DNA of 64,000 bases from CAYOSF01 sp964406605. GTDB taxonomy: Bacteria; Chloroflexota; Dehalococcoidia; DSTF01; RBG-16-68-14. Made by a program: the position numbers and the translations under genes. Below the pieces are notes generated by a model. It ran no database searches. It worked only from the letters and a program-made list of their open reading frames with translations, and was not told the origin of the DNA. The stretch covers positions 62,001 to 126,000 of the forward strand of contig CAYOSF010000006.1 in assembly GCA_964406605.1 (NCBI GenBank). The letters are read 5' to 3'. Below are positions 50,055 through 58,362 of the stretch, one piece after another (position 1 is the stretch's first letter; every line of letters begins with the position of its first letter).

Positions 50055-51332
50055 CTACCCTTCGCGCCGGCTGCCACGACGCCGCCCCTCGGCGGCGGCA
50101 ACGCCGTCCAGGCTGAAGAGCTCTCGCACCGCCCCCACGTAGCGTTCGCCGTCCTCGCCCTTGAGGCGACCGATGGGGTCGTGCAGCAGTTTCTTGACCA
50201 GCGCGTTGGCCATGGCCTCGACGCCGGCCCGCTGCTCCGGAGTCAGGTCGCGCAGCCTTCGCAAGGTGCGGGCAACCTCCGTCTTGCGTGCCGCATCCGC
50301 ATGACCGCGCAGAGCGGCGACCGTTGGTACCACGCCGCGGGCACGCATCCACTCCCGGAACCGCTCCACTCCTTCCTCCACGCAGCGCTCGACTTTCGCA
50401 ACCTCTCCCCGGCGGAACTTGCGGTTTTGCTCGACCAGCTCCTGGAGATTGTCGATATCGTAGACATGAACGTCGGGCAGCTCCGCCACCGCGGGGTCCA
50501 CGTCGCGCGGTACGGCGATGTCCATGAGGAGGAGCGGGCGACCGTCCCGCTTGCCTACCGCCCTGGCCACTTCCCTCCGGCCGATGAGAAATCCAGGCGC
50601 GGCGCTCGAACTAATGACGATATCCGCCTCCGCCATCGCCGCGGCCAACCGCGCGAACGGGACGGGTTCGCCGCCCAGATCTGCAGCAAGCTCACGAGCG
50701 CGCCGAGCCGTACGGCTGGTTACGAGTAGCCGGGAAGCACCGCTTTCCGCCAGACTGCGGGCGGCCAGCTTGCCCGCCTCTCCGGCGCTCACCACGAGCA
50801 CGGTGCTGGATGACAAGTCGCCCAGAATACGGCGGGAGAGCGCGACCGCCGTCGAACTGATCGAGACGGAATGCCACCCGATCCGAGTCTCGCTGCGCGC
50901 CTTCCGTCCCACGCGAATGGCCCAGTGAAACAACTCCGACAGGGCCGCGCTGTGGGTGTTTGCAGCCGTCGCGGCCGAGAAGGCGGCGCGCACCTGGCCG
51001 AGGATCTCCGACTCCCCCAGCACCATCGAGTCGATGCCGGCGGACACACGGAAGAGGTGGCGCGCGGCGTCCAGTCCGGTGAGATGATAGAAGGCACGCT
51101 GCGGGACCTCTTTGCAGCCCTTCAGTTCACACAGCAGCGCGATGACCGCACGTCTCTTGGCGGCGCGCTGGCTGCTGAGGTACACCTCAGTTCGGTTGCA
51201 CGTGGAGAGCACCACCGCGGGGCCGCCGAACCGCGGAAGCGCGGCCGGCAGTTCATCGGCTCCGAAGGCGAAACGCTCGCGCACCGACACCGGCGCCGTA
51301 TTGTGGCTGATGCCGACCAGGGTGATCTCCAT
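50055..51332 (-). CDS. hemA: glutamyl-tRNA reductase
   Basis: The 425-aa protein starts at ATG 51332. The catalytic Cys lies in VVLSTCNRTEVYL, with GLDSMVLGE-like sequence (AGIDSMVLGESEILGQVRAA), the NADPH domain (VLVVSAGEAGKLAARSLAES) and PRDVDPAVAELPDVHVYDID. It reduces glutamyl-tRNA to glutamate-1-semialdehyde and is usually the regulated step of the C5 pathway. It follows the siroheme gene by 17 bp. Confidence 0.96.
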   Translation of the reverse strand: MEITLVGISHNTAPVSVRERFAFGADELPAALPRFGGPAVVLSTCNRTEVYLSSQRAAKRRAVIALLCELKGCKEVPQRAFYHLTGLDAARHLFRVSAGIDSMVLGESEILGQVRAAFSAATAANTHSAALSELFHWAIRVGRKARSETRIGWHSVSISSTAVALSRRILGDLSSSTVLVVSAGEAGKLAARSLAESGASRLLVTSRTARRARELAADLGGEPVPFARLAAAMAEADIVISSSAAPGFLIGRREVARAVGKRDGRPLLLMDIAVPRDVDPAVAELPDVHVYDIDNLQELVEQNRKFRRGEVAKVERCVEEGVERFREWMRARGVVPTVAALRGHADAARKTEVARTLRRLRDLTPEQRAGVEAMANALVKKLLHDPIGRLKGEDGERYVGAVRELFSLDGVAAAEGRRRGSRREG

Positions 51333-51349
51333 CCTTCTCTTCGTTCCCC

Positions 51350-52027
51350 CTATCCGGCTGTCTCTCCGCCGATCTCCGTACCGACGACCTCCGGCGCCAG
51401 ATCGCCGGCACCCAGCGACTCGAGCAGCCGCGCCCTGGCTTGCCGGTACTTGCGCTGCGCCAGCAGCACGCGCAACTCCTCGTCTATCGCCTTCTGCCAG
51501 GTCTCCGCGTCCGGCGACACCCCACGCGCATGCAACTCTCTGCGCACTTCAGCTAGGAGATCGGCCAGCGCCGGCATCTCCTCCGTGAAGTACGCCTCCA
51601 GCTCCTCCCGAAGACGGCGGGCCAGAGCGGGGCTCCCTCCCCCTGTGGAAGCCGCGACGGTGATGCTGCCGCGGCGGATCACAGACGGGAGAATGAAGTC
51701 ACAGTTCGCCGCGTCGTCGACCGCGTTCACCCAGACGCGCCGCCGCCGTCCCTCCGCTGCGACCCGTTCGTTGACGACGCGTTCGTTCGTCGCCACCACA
51801 CACAGCTCGCAGCCTGCCAGGTCGCCCTCTTCGTACTCCCGGCGCACACATTCGATCTCGCCATCCGTGCACAGGCGTTCAAGGTCGCGAGTCAGCTTGG
51901 GAGAGATGACGGTGACGCGGCCGCCGGCGGCGAGGAGTCCATGCACCTTCCGCTGAGCCTCTCTGCCTCCCCCAACCACCACACAGGGCCGATCCTGCAG
52001 CTCCACGAAGATGGGATAGTAGGCCAT
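51350..52027 (-). CDS. precorrin-2 dehydrogenase / sirohydrochlorin ferrochelatase (Met8/CysG N-terminal type)
   Basis: The 225-aa protein starts at ATG 52027 behind GGAGTG. The NAD-binding motif CVVVGGGREAQRKVHGLLAA opens the protein, and FILPSVIRRGSITVAASTGG is the segment that contains the catalytic region in this family. The C-terminal helical part (LRRELHARGVSPD-like) follows. It oxidises precorrin-2 and may insert iron to give siroheme. It is the first enzyme gene of the leftward tetrapyrrole cluster and acts with CobA-HemD. Confidence 0.92.
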   Translation of the reverse strand: MAYYPIFVELQDRPCVVVGGGREAQRKVHGLLAAGGRVTVISPKLTRDLERLCTDGEIECVRREYEEGDLAGCELCVVATNERVVNERVAAEGRRRRVWVNAVDDAANCDFILPSVIRRGSITVAASTGGGSPALARRLREELEAYFTEEMPALADLLAEVRRELHARGVSPDAETWQKAIDEELRVLLAQRKYRQARARLLESLGAGDLAPEVVGTEIGGETAG

Positions 52028-52130
52028 CACCCGCACTCCAAGACCGTCTGCCGCCCCGCTTCCCGGACCATCGCGGCCCGCTGTTCGTTGCTGCAGAGCC
52101 GGGCAGCAACCGGCGTGTGCCCGGGGAGGC

Positions 52131-52835
52131 TCATCTGCGACCGGGCCCCCTCGTTGCCTCCGAGCGGACGGACCCCGACCTCTTCTCCGCAGCCGCGACT
52201 GAGTCGTAGGCCTCCACCAGGCCGATCAACACCTTGTCTGCCAAGGAGATGACCTGCCCGCAGGCGGTGAGCGCATCGCCGGCGGACAAGCCATGACGTT
52301 GGGTTGCCTGCTTCGTGGCATCGTCGAGACTGCGACGAAAGAAGATGAAGGCCTCCACCGCTTGGCCCAGCGGCAGGCCGGAGGCCGCCAGCTCGCGGCC
52401 GTGTTCCCGGCCCAATTCTCGAGCGTCGTCCAGCACGCCGCCGCGGGCGCTGCGGCGGCCCAGGTAGTCGGCAACCAGCGCGGCCAGCCGTCGGCCCAAC
52501 GGCCGCAGACGCTCCCGGCTGCTCTCATCGACCGTCGTGTACCAGGGAGCTTCTCGCTCTGGACCCCGCCGCAGCCGGCGGCGGATGCGGCTGACCGCGA
52601 GGTCGCCCAGCTCGTAGTAGCGCCGCCCGTCCTGCGCTCCCCGGGTCAGCAGTTCCAGGATGTCGGACTCGGCGAAGCGGCGATGGCCTCCCACCGTCCG
52701 GAAGGCGCGCACCTTGCCGGCGTCGGCCCAGCGTCGCAGCGTGGATTCGTCCACTCCCAGTGCACGACATGCCTGGCCAAGCGTCAGCCAGCGAACCGAG
52801 GCGGGTGCAGCAGAGGACGGCTTGAGTACCGGCAC
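52131..52835 (-). CDS. HTH (MerR/excisionase type) regulator with RsbRD-like C-terminal domain
   Basis: The 234-aa protein starts at GTG 52835. An N-terminal DNA-binding domain (LGQACRALGVDESTLRRWAD, FRTVGGHRRFAESDILELL) is of the MerR-like excisionase type. The C-terminal part (RLRPLGRRLAALVADYLGRR, ARELGREHGRELAASGLPLG, AVEAFIFFRRSLDDAT) resembles the non-heme globin-like RsbRD N-terminal domain. It lies just upstream of the tetrapyrrole genes on the same strand and has its own strong promoter. Control of that cluster is plausible but not shown. Confidence 0.8.
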   Translation of the reverse strand: MPVLKPSSAAPASVRWLTLGQACRALGVDESTLRRWADAGKVRAFRTVGGHRRFAESDILELLTRGAQDGRRYYELGDLAVSRIRRRLRRGPEREAPWYTTVDESSRERLRPLGRRLAALVADYLGRRSARGGVLDDARELGREHGRELAASGLPLGQAVEAFIFFRRSLDDATKQATQRHGLSAGDALTACGQVISLADKVLIGLVEAYDSVAAAEKRSGSVRSEATRGPGRR

Positions 52836-52886
52836 GAAATCTATCTAAACCTGGGCAATCATCGCGCTGAAAGGCGCAGTGTCTAG

Positions 52887-52915
52887 ATTCTATTCGGCCT
52901 TCGCGCTTCTGTCAA
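52887..52915 (-). promoter_or_regulatory. near-consensus promoter ahead of the HTH regulator and heme cluster
   Basis: On the minus strand a perfect TTGACA (52910-52915) and TAGAAT (52887-52892) are spaced by 17 bp. The start near 52880 leaves a leader of about 45 nt. Because the following genes through hemL are all on this strand, it may serve the whole cluster. Confidence 0.75.
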
Positions 52916-52967
52916 CAAACACGAGGCGGGGGAGATACGGGCAACACGCTCAGCGGGGAAGGCTCTT

Positions 52968-53762
52968 CTATGCCAGCCCGACCAGCGCCTCCAGGCTGCG
53001 CACCAGCTCTTTGCGGCGCATCACTTCACGCGTGGCGAGTACCACGCCGGGCATGAACGAGTCGCGGCCGGTCGCGTCGTGCCGGATGATGAGCGTCTGC
53101 CCCTGCCCGCCGAAGATGACTTCTTGGTGGGCCACCAGGCCCGGCAGCCGGACGCTGTGGATCGTGACACCGCCCAGTTCCCCTCCCCGCGTGCCCGACA
53201 GTGTCTCCTTCTGTGGCACGTTGCGCTGAAAGGGCTCGCCTCGCGCGGAGACTATCTCCCGCGCGGTGCCGAGCGCCGTGCCGGAGGGGGCGTCCACCTT
53301 GCGGTCGTGGTGCAGCTCGATGATCTCGACCGCGTCGAAGAAGGGGGCCGCAATCTTCGCCAGATGCGCCATCAATACGGCGCCTATGGCGAAGTTCGGC
53401 GCCACAACTGCACCCAGGCCGCGCTCCCGGCAGTCGGCCTCCAGTCCATTGAGCCATTCGTCCGAAAGGCCCGTGCTGCCGATGACGAGTCGAACGCCGC
53501 GCTCCAAAGCCGCCTGCGCGACCTGCGGCGTCCACTCAGCATTCGTGAAATCGATGACCACGTCGGGCCGGGTGCGCTCCAGCAGTTCCGCCGGATCTGG
53601 GCTCATCGGTATGGTTCCGGCGTCACCGGGCAGGACGATCTCATCCTCCGAGCAGAACTTCTCGAGGACGCCAACCGGCTCCAAGTCGGCCTCCCGCACC
53701 ACGGCGGCCAGGACTTCACGCCCCATGTTGCCGGTCCCGCTGACGACGACGCGTATTGCCAT
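52968..53762 (-). CDS. dapB: 4-hydroxy-tetrahydrodipicolinate reductase
   Basis: The 264-aa protein starts at ATG 53762. The NAD(P)H-binding region is RVVVSGTGNMGREVLAAV, and the signature ELHHDRKVDAPSGTALGTA holds the catalytic His and Lys. VAPNFAIGAVLMAHLAKIAA also fits. It reduces the cyclic dihydrodipicolinate intermediate in lysine and diaminopimelate synthesis. No other dap genes are in the window. It lies downstream of pnp, from which it is separated by a terminator-like hairpin. Confidence 0.95.
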   Translation of the reverse strand: MAIRVVVSGTGNMGREVLAAVVREADLEPVGVLEKFCSEDEIVLPGDAGTIPMSPDPAELLERTRPDVVIDFTNAEWTPQVAQAALERGVRLVIGSTGLSDEWLNGLEADCRERGLGAVVAPNFAIGAVLMAHLAKIAAPFFDAVEIIELHHDRKVDAPSGTALGTAREIVSARGEPFQRNVPQKETLSGTRGGELGGVTIHSVRLPGLVAHQEVIFGGQGQTLIIRHDATGRDSFMPGVVLATREVMRRKELVRSLEALVGLA

Positions 53763-53801
53763 ATCCTGCTCAGCGTACACCCTTCGCATCGAGAAATGAA
53801 G

Positions 53802-53825
53802 ACGCCCCCAGCGTGCTGAGGGCGT
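53802..53825 (-). terminator. terminator-like hairpin after pnp
   Basis: The arms ACGCCCCCAGC (53802-53812) and GCTGAGGGCGT (53815-53825) pair over 11 bp with one mismatch and a 2-base spacer. On the minus strand they are followed by a T-rich CTTCATTTC. The hairpin begins about 20 bp past the pnp stop. Confidence 0.6.
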
Positions 53826-53845
53826 TCTCGGTTGCGTTGCGCTTG

Positions 53846-56227
53846 CTACCGCCGGATCGGGCCCGGCCCCTGCCCCATCCTGGGACCCTGCCGGTTCGGC
53901 CCGGACTGACCCCGACCGCCGCGACCGCCACCCCGACCGCCTCCTCGACCGCCTCCTCGATCGCCTCGATGGCCACGTCCGCCTCCTCCGCCCCCATCGC
54001 TCCGGCCCTGGCCTCGACCCCGGCCGCGGCCGCCTCCATCACCGGACCGTCCCCCGCGCCGGTCATCATGTCGCGGTCGCTGAGATGGGCCGCGGTCGCG
54101 CTGCGGACGATCTTCGGCCGCACCCACGGGAGCGGGCTCATCACCTTCGCCTTCCTCGTCTGTGAGCAAGGCGCGACGGGATAGGTTGATCCGGCCCATC
54201 GAATCGATCTCGATGACCTTCACCATGATCTCGTCCCCGACGGCCACCACGTCCTCGACACTTGGCACGTGGTAGTCGGCCAGGTCGCCGATGCGCACCA
54301 GGCCGTCCTTGCCCCCGGGGATCTCGACGAAGGCGCCAAAATCGACGATGCGAACGACCTTCCCGGTGTAGATATCGCCGACCTCCACCTCCTTGGTCAG
54401 GCCCTCGATGATCTCAATCGCTCTGCGCGCCATCTCCTCGTTCGTGGAGCCCACGTGGACTGAACCGTCGTCCTCCACATCGACGCTGCACTTCGTCTCC
54501 TCGATGATAGAGCGAATAACCCGGCCGCCCGGGCCGATGACGCTGCCGATCTTCTCGACCGGAATCTCGATACGGTACATGCGCGGCGCCCACTTGGAGA
54601 GCTCCGCACGGTGCTCCGGAATCGTCTCCAGGATCTTCTCCAGGACGACGAGCCGGGCCTCCCGCGCCTGCCCCAGCGCGCGCTCCATGACCTCCAGCGT
54701 GATGCCCTTGATCTTGATGTCCATCTGGAGGGCGGTGATCCCGTCGCTGGTGCCGGCGACCTTGAAGTCCATGTCGCCGAGGGCGTCTTCCACCCCCGCG
54801 ATGTCCGTGAGCACCTCGAACTTGCCGCCTTCACCCATCACCAGTCCCATGGCGATGCCCGCGACCGGTGCGTCGATAGGGGCGCCCGCATCCATCAACG
54901 CAAGCGTGCTGCCGCAGACGCTGGCCATGGACGTGCTGCCGTTGCTGGACAGCACCTCCGAAACAAGACGGATGGTGTAGGGGAATTCCTCCTCGTCCGG
55001 TATCACCGGCTCGATTGCGCGCTCAGCCAGCGCACCGTGCCCAATCTCGCGGCGACCGGGCGTCCGAATCGGCCTGGTCTCCCCAACGGAGAAGGGCGGG
55101 AAGTTGTAGTGATGCAGGAAGCGCTTCCGCTCCTCGGGCGAGAGGGTGTCAAGCTTCTGTTGCTCGCCGAACGAGCCAAACGTAGCGATAGTCAATACTT
55201 GCGTCTGGCCGCGGGTGAAGAGTCCGGAGCCATGGGTGCGCGGCAGCATCCCCACCTGGCACGAGAGCGGACGGATCTCCTTCGGACCCCGGCCGTCCGG
55301 CCTGACGCCGCGCTCCAGGATCGACGCGCGCACCGTTTCTTTCACTACTTCGTCCAGCGCCGCACCGACTTCCTGGGCGCCGTACTCCTCACCGAAGCGC
55401 TCCAGCAGCTCCTGCCGCCGCGCCTCCAGACCGCCCTGGCGCTCCTCCCGCGCTTCCGCCAGGAGTTCGTCCAGGCGGCCCTCAAGGGCTGCCTTCACTT
55501 CGTCCTTGGCCGCGAGCGGCACCGCATGCGCCTCAAACTCTCTCTTGGGCTGACCCACTCGGCCGATCAGCTCCTCCTGCAGGTCAAGTATGTCCTGGTT
55601 CGCGCGTTGTCCGAACTCGATTGCCTCCAGCATGATGCGCTCCGGCACCTGCTTGGCGCCCGCTTCCACCATCATGATCGCGTCGCGCGTGCCGGCCACA
55701 ACGAGATCGAGATCGCTTTCCTGCAACCTCGAAAAGGTGGGGTTGAGCACAAACTCGCCGTCGATGTGGCCCACCCGCACAGAACTGACCGGACCGGCGA
55801 AGGGTGCTCCCGCCATACACACGGCTGCTGACGCGCCGATCGTACCCAGTACGTCAGGATCGTTCTCCTGGTCGGCCGAGAGGACCGTGATGGTAACCTG
55901 GACGTCGTTCCGGGAGCCCTTCGGGAAGAGCGGACGCAGCGGACGGTCCGTGAGCCGGGCAGCGAGGATCGCGTCCGTGCTGGGCCGTCCCTCCCGACGG
56001 AAGAAGCTACCCGGGATCCTCCCGACGGCGTAGAGCCGCTCCTCAAAATCGATCGTCAGCGGGAAGAAATCGATTCCCTCGCGGGGCTTGTCGCTGACGC
56101 ATGCGGTAGCGAGCAAGACCGTGTCGCCATACCGCACGGTCACTGCCCCGTTGGCGAGAACCGCCAAGTCTCCTGCCTCAAGTGTTAGTGTCTGGTCGCC
56201 AATTGTACGTTCAACTCGTTCCGCCAT
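53846..56227 (-). CDS. pnp: polynucleotide phosphorylase with Gly/Arg-rich C-terminal tail
   Basis: The 793-aa protein has two RNase PH domains (GDTVLLATACVSDKPREGID, RGQTQVLTIATFGSFGEQQ), a KH domain (KIGSVIGPGGRVIRSIIEE) and an S1 domain (VGDIYTGKVVRIVDFGAFVE). It degrades RNA 3'-5' by phosphorolysis. The last 90-100 residues are an unusual low-complexity tail of GRGRG/GGGRGG repeats, which may bind RNA or partner proteins. ATG 56227 has GGAGG about 14 nt upstream. A stem-loop lies in the leader, and rpsO is upstream as in many bacteria. Confidence 0.97.
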   Translation of the reverse strand: MAERVERTIGDQTLTLEAGDLAVLANGAVTVRYGDTVLLATACVSDKPREGIDFFPLTIDFEERLYAVGRIPGSFFRREGRPSTDAILAARLTDRPLRPLFPKGSRNDVQVTITVLSADQENDPDVLGTIGASAAVCMAGAPFAGPVSSVRVGHIDGEFVLNPTFSRLQESDLDLVVAGTRDAIMMVEAGAKQVPERIMLEAIEFGQRANQDILDLQEELIGRVGQPKREFEAHAVPLAAKDEVKAALEGRLDELLAEAREERQGGLEARRQELLERFGEEYGAQEVGAALDEVVKETVRASILERGVRPDGRGPKEIRPLSCQVGMLPRTHGSGLFTRGQTQVLTIATFGSFGEQQKLDTLSPEERKRFLHHYNFPPFSVGETRPIRTPGRREIGHGALAERAIEPVIPDEEEFPYTIRLVSEVLSSNGSTSMASVCGSTLALMDAGAPIDAPVAGIAMGLVMGEGGKFEVLTDIAGVEDALGDMDFKVAGTSDGITALQMDIKIKGITLEVMERALGQAREARLVVLEKILETIPEHRAELSKWAPRMYRIEIPVEKIGSVIGPGGRVIRSIIEETKCSVDVEDDGSVHVGSTNEEMARRAIEIIEGLTKEVEVGDIYTGKVVRIVDFGAFVEIPGGKDGLVRIGDLADYHVPSVEDVVAVGDEIMVKVIEIDSMGRINLSRRALLTDEEGEGDEPAPVGAAEDRPQRDRGPSQRPRHDDRRGGRSGDGGGRGRGRGQGRSDGGGGGGRGHRGDRGGGRGGGRGGGRGGRGQSGPNRQGPRMGQGPGPIRR

Positions 56228-56260
56228 AAGGCGTCACTCATCCTCCACTAGTCTATGATC

Positions 56261-56285
56261 TTGAGCGGACACACCTGCCGCTCAA
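56261..56285 (-). promoter_or_regulatory. perfect stem-loop in the pnp leader
   Basis: TTGAGCGG (56261-56268) and CCGCTCAA (56278-56285) are exact complements around a 9-nt loop, about 34 nt before the pnp ATG. In enterobacteria a leader hairpin is the target of RNase III and PNPase autoregulation; here only the position and symmetry are seen. Confidence 0.55.
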
Positions 56286-56432
56286 TACGTTGGTTGGTCG
56301 AGGGGGTCTGGTGCTCTCGAAGACCTTCGTGCGCTTCGCCTAGAACCCGAAAGGCGGCCGAGGGACCCTTGAGTAGGCGCGATCCCCGCCTTGATGGTGG
56401 TGTGATCCTTACTCCTCCCCTACATGCGGAAA

Positions 56433-56461
56433 GGCCCCCGCGTTTGTTACTTGCGGAGGCC
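56433..56461 (-). terminator. hairpin spanning the rpsO stop codon
   Basis: GGCCCCCGC (56433-56441) and GCGGAGGCC (56453-56461) form a 9-bp stem with one G-U pair around an 11-nt loop. The loop holds the last Lys codon and TAA of rpsO. On the minus strand it is followed by TTTCC, so it may be a weak terminator or attenuator between rpsO and pnp. Confidence 0.55.
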
Positions 56462-56713
56462 CAGTTTGCCGAGAATGGCACGATATCGCTGCATATCTGT
56501 GCGGCTCAGATAGGCCAGTTCGCGTCGGCGCCGTCCCACCAGCTTCAGAAGCCCGCGCTCCGAGTGGTAGTCGTGCTTGTGCGCCCGCATGTGCTCCGTG
56601 AGCTGGTTGATCCGTTCGGTCAGGAGTGCCACCTGCACCTCTGAGGAGCCGGTGTCTCCCTCATGCCGGGCATGCTCCCGGACAACCGTTGTCTTCTGCT
56701 CCTGCGTCAGCAT
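56447..56713 (-). CDS. rpsO: 30S ribosomal protein S15
   Basis: The 88-aa protein matches S15 along its whole length: VREHARHEGDTGSSEVQVAL, LTERINQLTEHMRAHKHDYH, SERGLLKLVGRRRRELAYL and the C-terminal YRAILGKLGLRK. It binds 16S rRNA at the central domain. ATG 56713 is chosen because it gives the standard length; the longer open frame is not S15-like. It lies upstream of pnp, the classical rpsO-pnp order. Confidence 0.97.
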   Translation of the reverse strand: MLTQEQKTTVVREHARHEGDTGSSEVQVALLTERINQLTEHMRAHKHDYHSERGLLKLVGRRRRELAYLSRTDMQRYRAILGKLGLRK

Positions 56714-56780
56714 TTCGCTTTGCTGTCGAGACCGCCTGTGGTATCCTCGTTCGGCCTGCGGGCAGTCTAGCACGCGACAG

Positions 56781-56786
56781 ATTATA
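56781..56786 (-). promoter_or_regulatory. -10 element of the rpsO promoter
   Basis: A perfect TATAAT is read on the minus strand about 68 bp before the rpsO ATG. No clear -35 is found at 17 bp. The site lies in the divergent gap with the DegV gene. Confidence 0.45.
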
Positions 56787-56840
56787 GGCGCAACAGCCGC
56801 TACCGACGACGAAAAGAGAGCCGCAAGGAGGACACCGACC

Positions 56841-57695
56841 GTGGGTCGCGTCGGCATCGTCACCGACAGCACTGCCTGCATTCCGGCCGAGCTGGCGGCC
56901 CAGCATGAGATAGAGGTGATCCAACTCCTGCTGGAGTTCGGCAACGAGGTCTTCCGGGACGGCATGACGACCGATGCGGCTGACTTCTACCGCGCGCTGG
57001 CCACCGCAGGCCGGCCACCCACGACTGCCGCCCCCTCTCCGGGCGTCTACGCCGAGGCCATCATGCGGGCTGCCGCGGGCGCCGACGCCGTTCTCTGCCT
57101 CACCGTCTCTCGGCAGTTCAGCGCCATGTACGACGCCGCCACCCAGGGAGCAGCCATCGCGAAACAGCAGGCACAGCTAGACGTGCGCGTGCTGGACTCC
57201 GGCGCCGCTGCCATGGCCCAGGGCTTCGTCGTGCTGGAGGCCGCCCGCGCTGCTCAGGCGGGCGCGGACGTGGACCAAGTGATCCGGCGGGCGAAAAGAC
57301 TCATGCCCCGAGTGCAGTTGCTGGTGGCGCTCGACACGCTCACATATCTTGGCCGCAGCGGGCGTGTACCGCGGCTTCTCATCTGGGCCGCCTCGCCGCT
57401 GCAGGTCAAGCCCATCGTGGAGTTCAAGCGAGGCGCCTACCGGCCCGTCGCCTTCGCCCGCACAAATCAGCGGGCGACCGAGCGGCTGTTCCAAGCGCTG
57501 GAACGGAGAACCCGGCCGGGGGCTCTGCACGTTTGCGTCCACCACACCAACGCCGTCCGCGCAGCAGAAGCTCTGGCCGCGCGGGTCCGCGCATCCCTCG
57601 ATCCGAAGGAGCTTCTCATTGCCGAGTTCACCCAGGTCATGGGCGTCCACACTGGGCCGGGTCTGCTGGGCTTCGCCTTCTACACCGAGTCCTAG
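56841..57695 (+). CDS. DegV family fatty-acid-binding protein
   Basis: The 284-aa protein starts at GTG 56841 behind AAGGAGGA. It opens with VGIVTDSTACIPAELA (TDST motif) and continues with TAAPSPGVYAEAI, CLTVSRQFSAMYDAA and a C-terminal domain with LDTLTYLGRSGRVPRL and MGVHTGPGLLGFAFY. DegV/FakB proteins hold a fatty acid for phosphorylation by a FakA-type kinase. No fakA homolog is seen here; the next gene encodes a different P-loop kinase. Confidence 0.93.
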   Translation: MGRVGIVTDSTACIPAELAAQHEIEVIQLLLEFGNEVFRDGMTTDAADFYRALATAGRPPTTAAPSPGVYAEAIMRAAAGADAVLCLTVSRQFSAMYDAATQGAAIAKQQAQLDVRVLDSGAAAMAQGFVVLEAARAAQAGADVDQVIRRAKRLMPRVQLLVALDTLTYLGRSGRVPRLLIWAASPLQVKPIVEFKRGAYRPVAFARTNQRATERLFQALERRTRPGALHVCVHHTNAVRAAEALAARVRASLDPKELLIAEFTQVMGVHTGPGLLGFAFYTES

Positions 57696-57768
57696 CGGGG
57701 AACCGTCGAGCCGCGCCGCCGGACGAAACCTATGTCTTGCTCGCCCTTCATGTCCTATACTCCAGTCG

Positions 57769-58362
57769 ATGATCATGACCAAGACGGACGTGCGCCAAGA
57801 AGACGTGGCGCGCATCCTGGCCGGAGTGAAGCCGTACGCCTCCCGCCGGACTCGCCCGGCGCTGGTCGTCTTGGTCGGGCTGCCGGCCACCGGCAAGACT
57901 CGCCTCGCCGAAGAGCTGCGGAGCCGCACGGGCGCCGTGGTGTTCGAAAGCGACGCGCTGCGGCGTATCCTTTTCCGTCGGCGCACTTACTCGGCGGAGG
58001 AGAGTCGGCGCCTGTTCGCGGCCATTCACGCCGCCGCCGAGCAGCTGCTGAGCGAGGGTGTTTCGGTCATCCTTGACGCCACGAATCTGATACGAACCGA
58101 GCGGGCGCCGCTCTACGACATCGCGGAGCGGGCGACCGCCAGGACGGTACTTGTGGAGGTCACCGCACCGGACCGAGTCGTCCGCCAACGCCTTTCGCGG
58201 CGGCAGAAGGCCGGCGTCAGCCGCTCCGAGGCCGGCATCGGCGTCTACGAGCGGATGCGGTTGCGCGCGGACGAGATCCGCCGCCCGCACTACGCGGTCG
58301 ACGCTTCGCAGAAGTCCGCACCCGTACTGGCGGCCATTGTAGAGGAGATGACCCGCCAGTGA
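57769..58362 (+). CDS. P-loop kinase-like ATPase (AAA_33/zeta-toxin-like)
   Basis: The 197-aa protein starts at ATG 57769 (a second ATG is at 57775). Walker A is VLVGLPATGKTRLAEEL, the substrate Asp region is VVFESDALRRILF, and VSVILDATNLIRTERAPLYD is the Walker-B-like strand typical of the AAA_33 group, which includes tRNA ligase kinases and small-molecule kinases. A TATACT box at 57755-57760 just before the ATG suggests a leaderless or very short leader mRNA. The stop overlaps the next gene (GTGA). The substrate is unknown. Confidence 0.85.
   Translation: MIMTKTDVRQEDVARILAGVKPYASRRTRPALVVLVGLPATGKTRLAEELRSRTGAVVFESDALRRILFRRRTYSAEESRRLFAAIHAAAEQLLSEGVSVILDATNLIRTERAPLYDIAERATARTVLVEVTAPDRVVRQRLSRRQKAGVSRSEAGIGVYERMRLRADEIRRPHYAVDASQKSAPVLAAIVEEMTRQ

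Noticed and set aside
54611..55831. Rightward open frame of 406 codons
   Set aside because: Antisense to pnp, whose domains are unmistakable.
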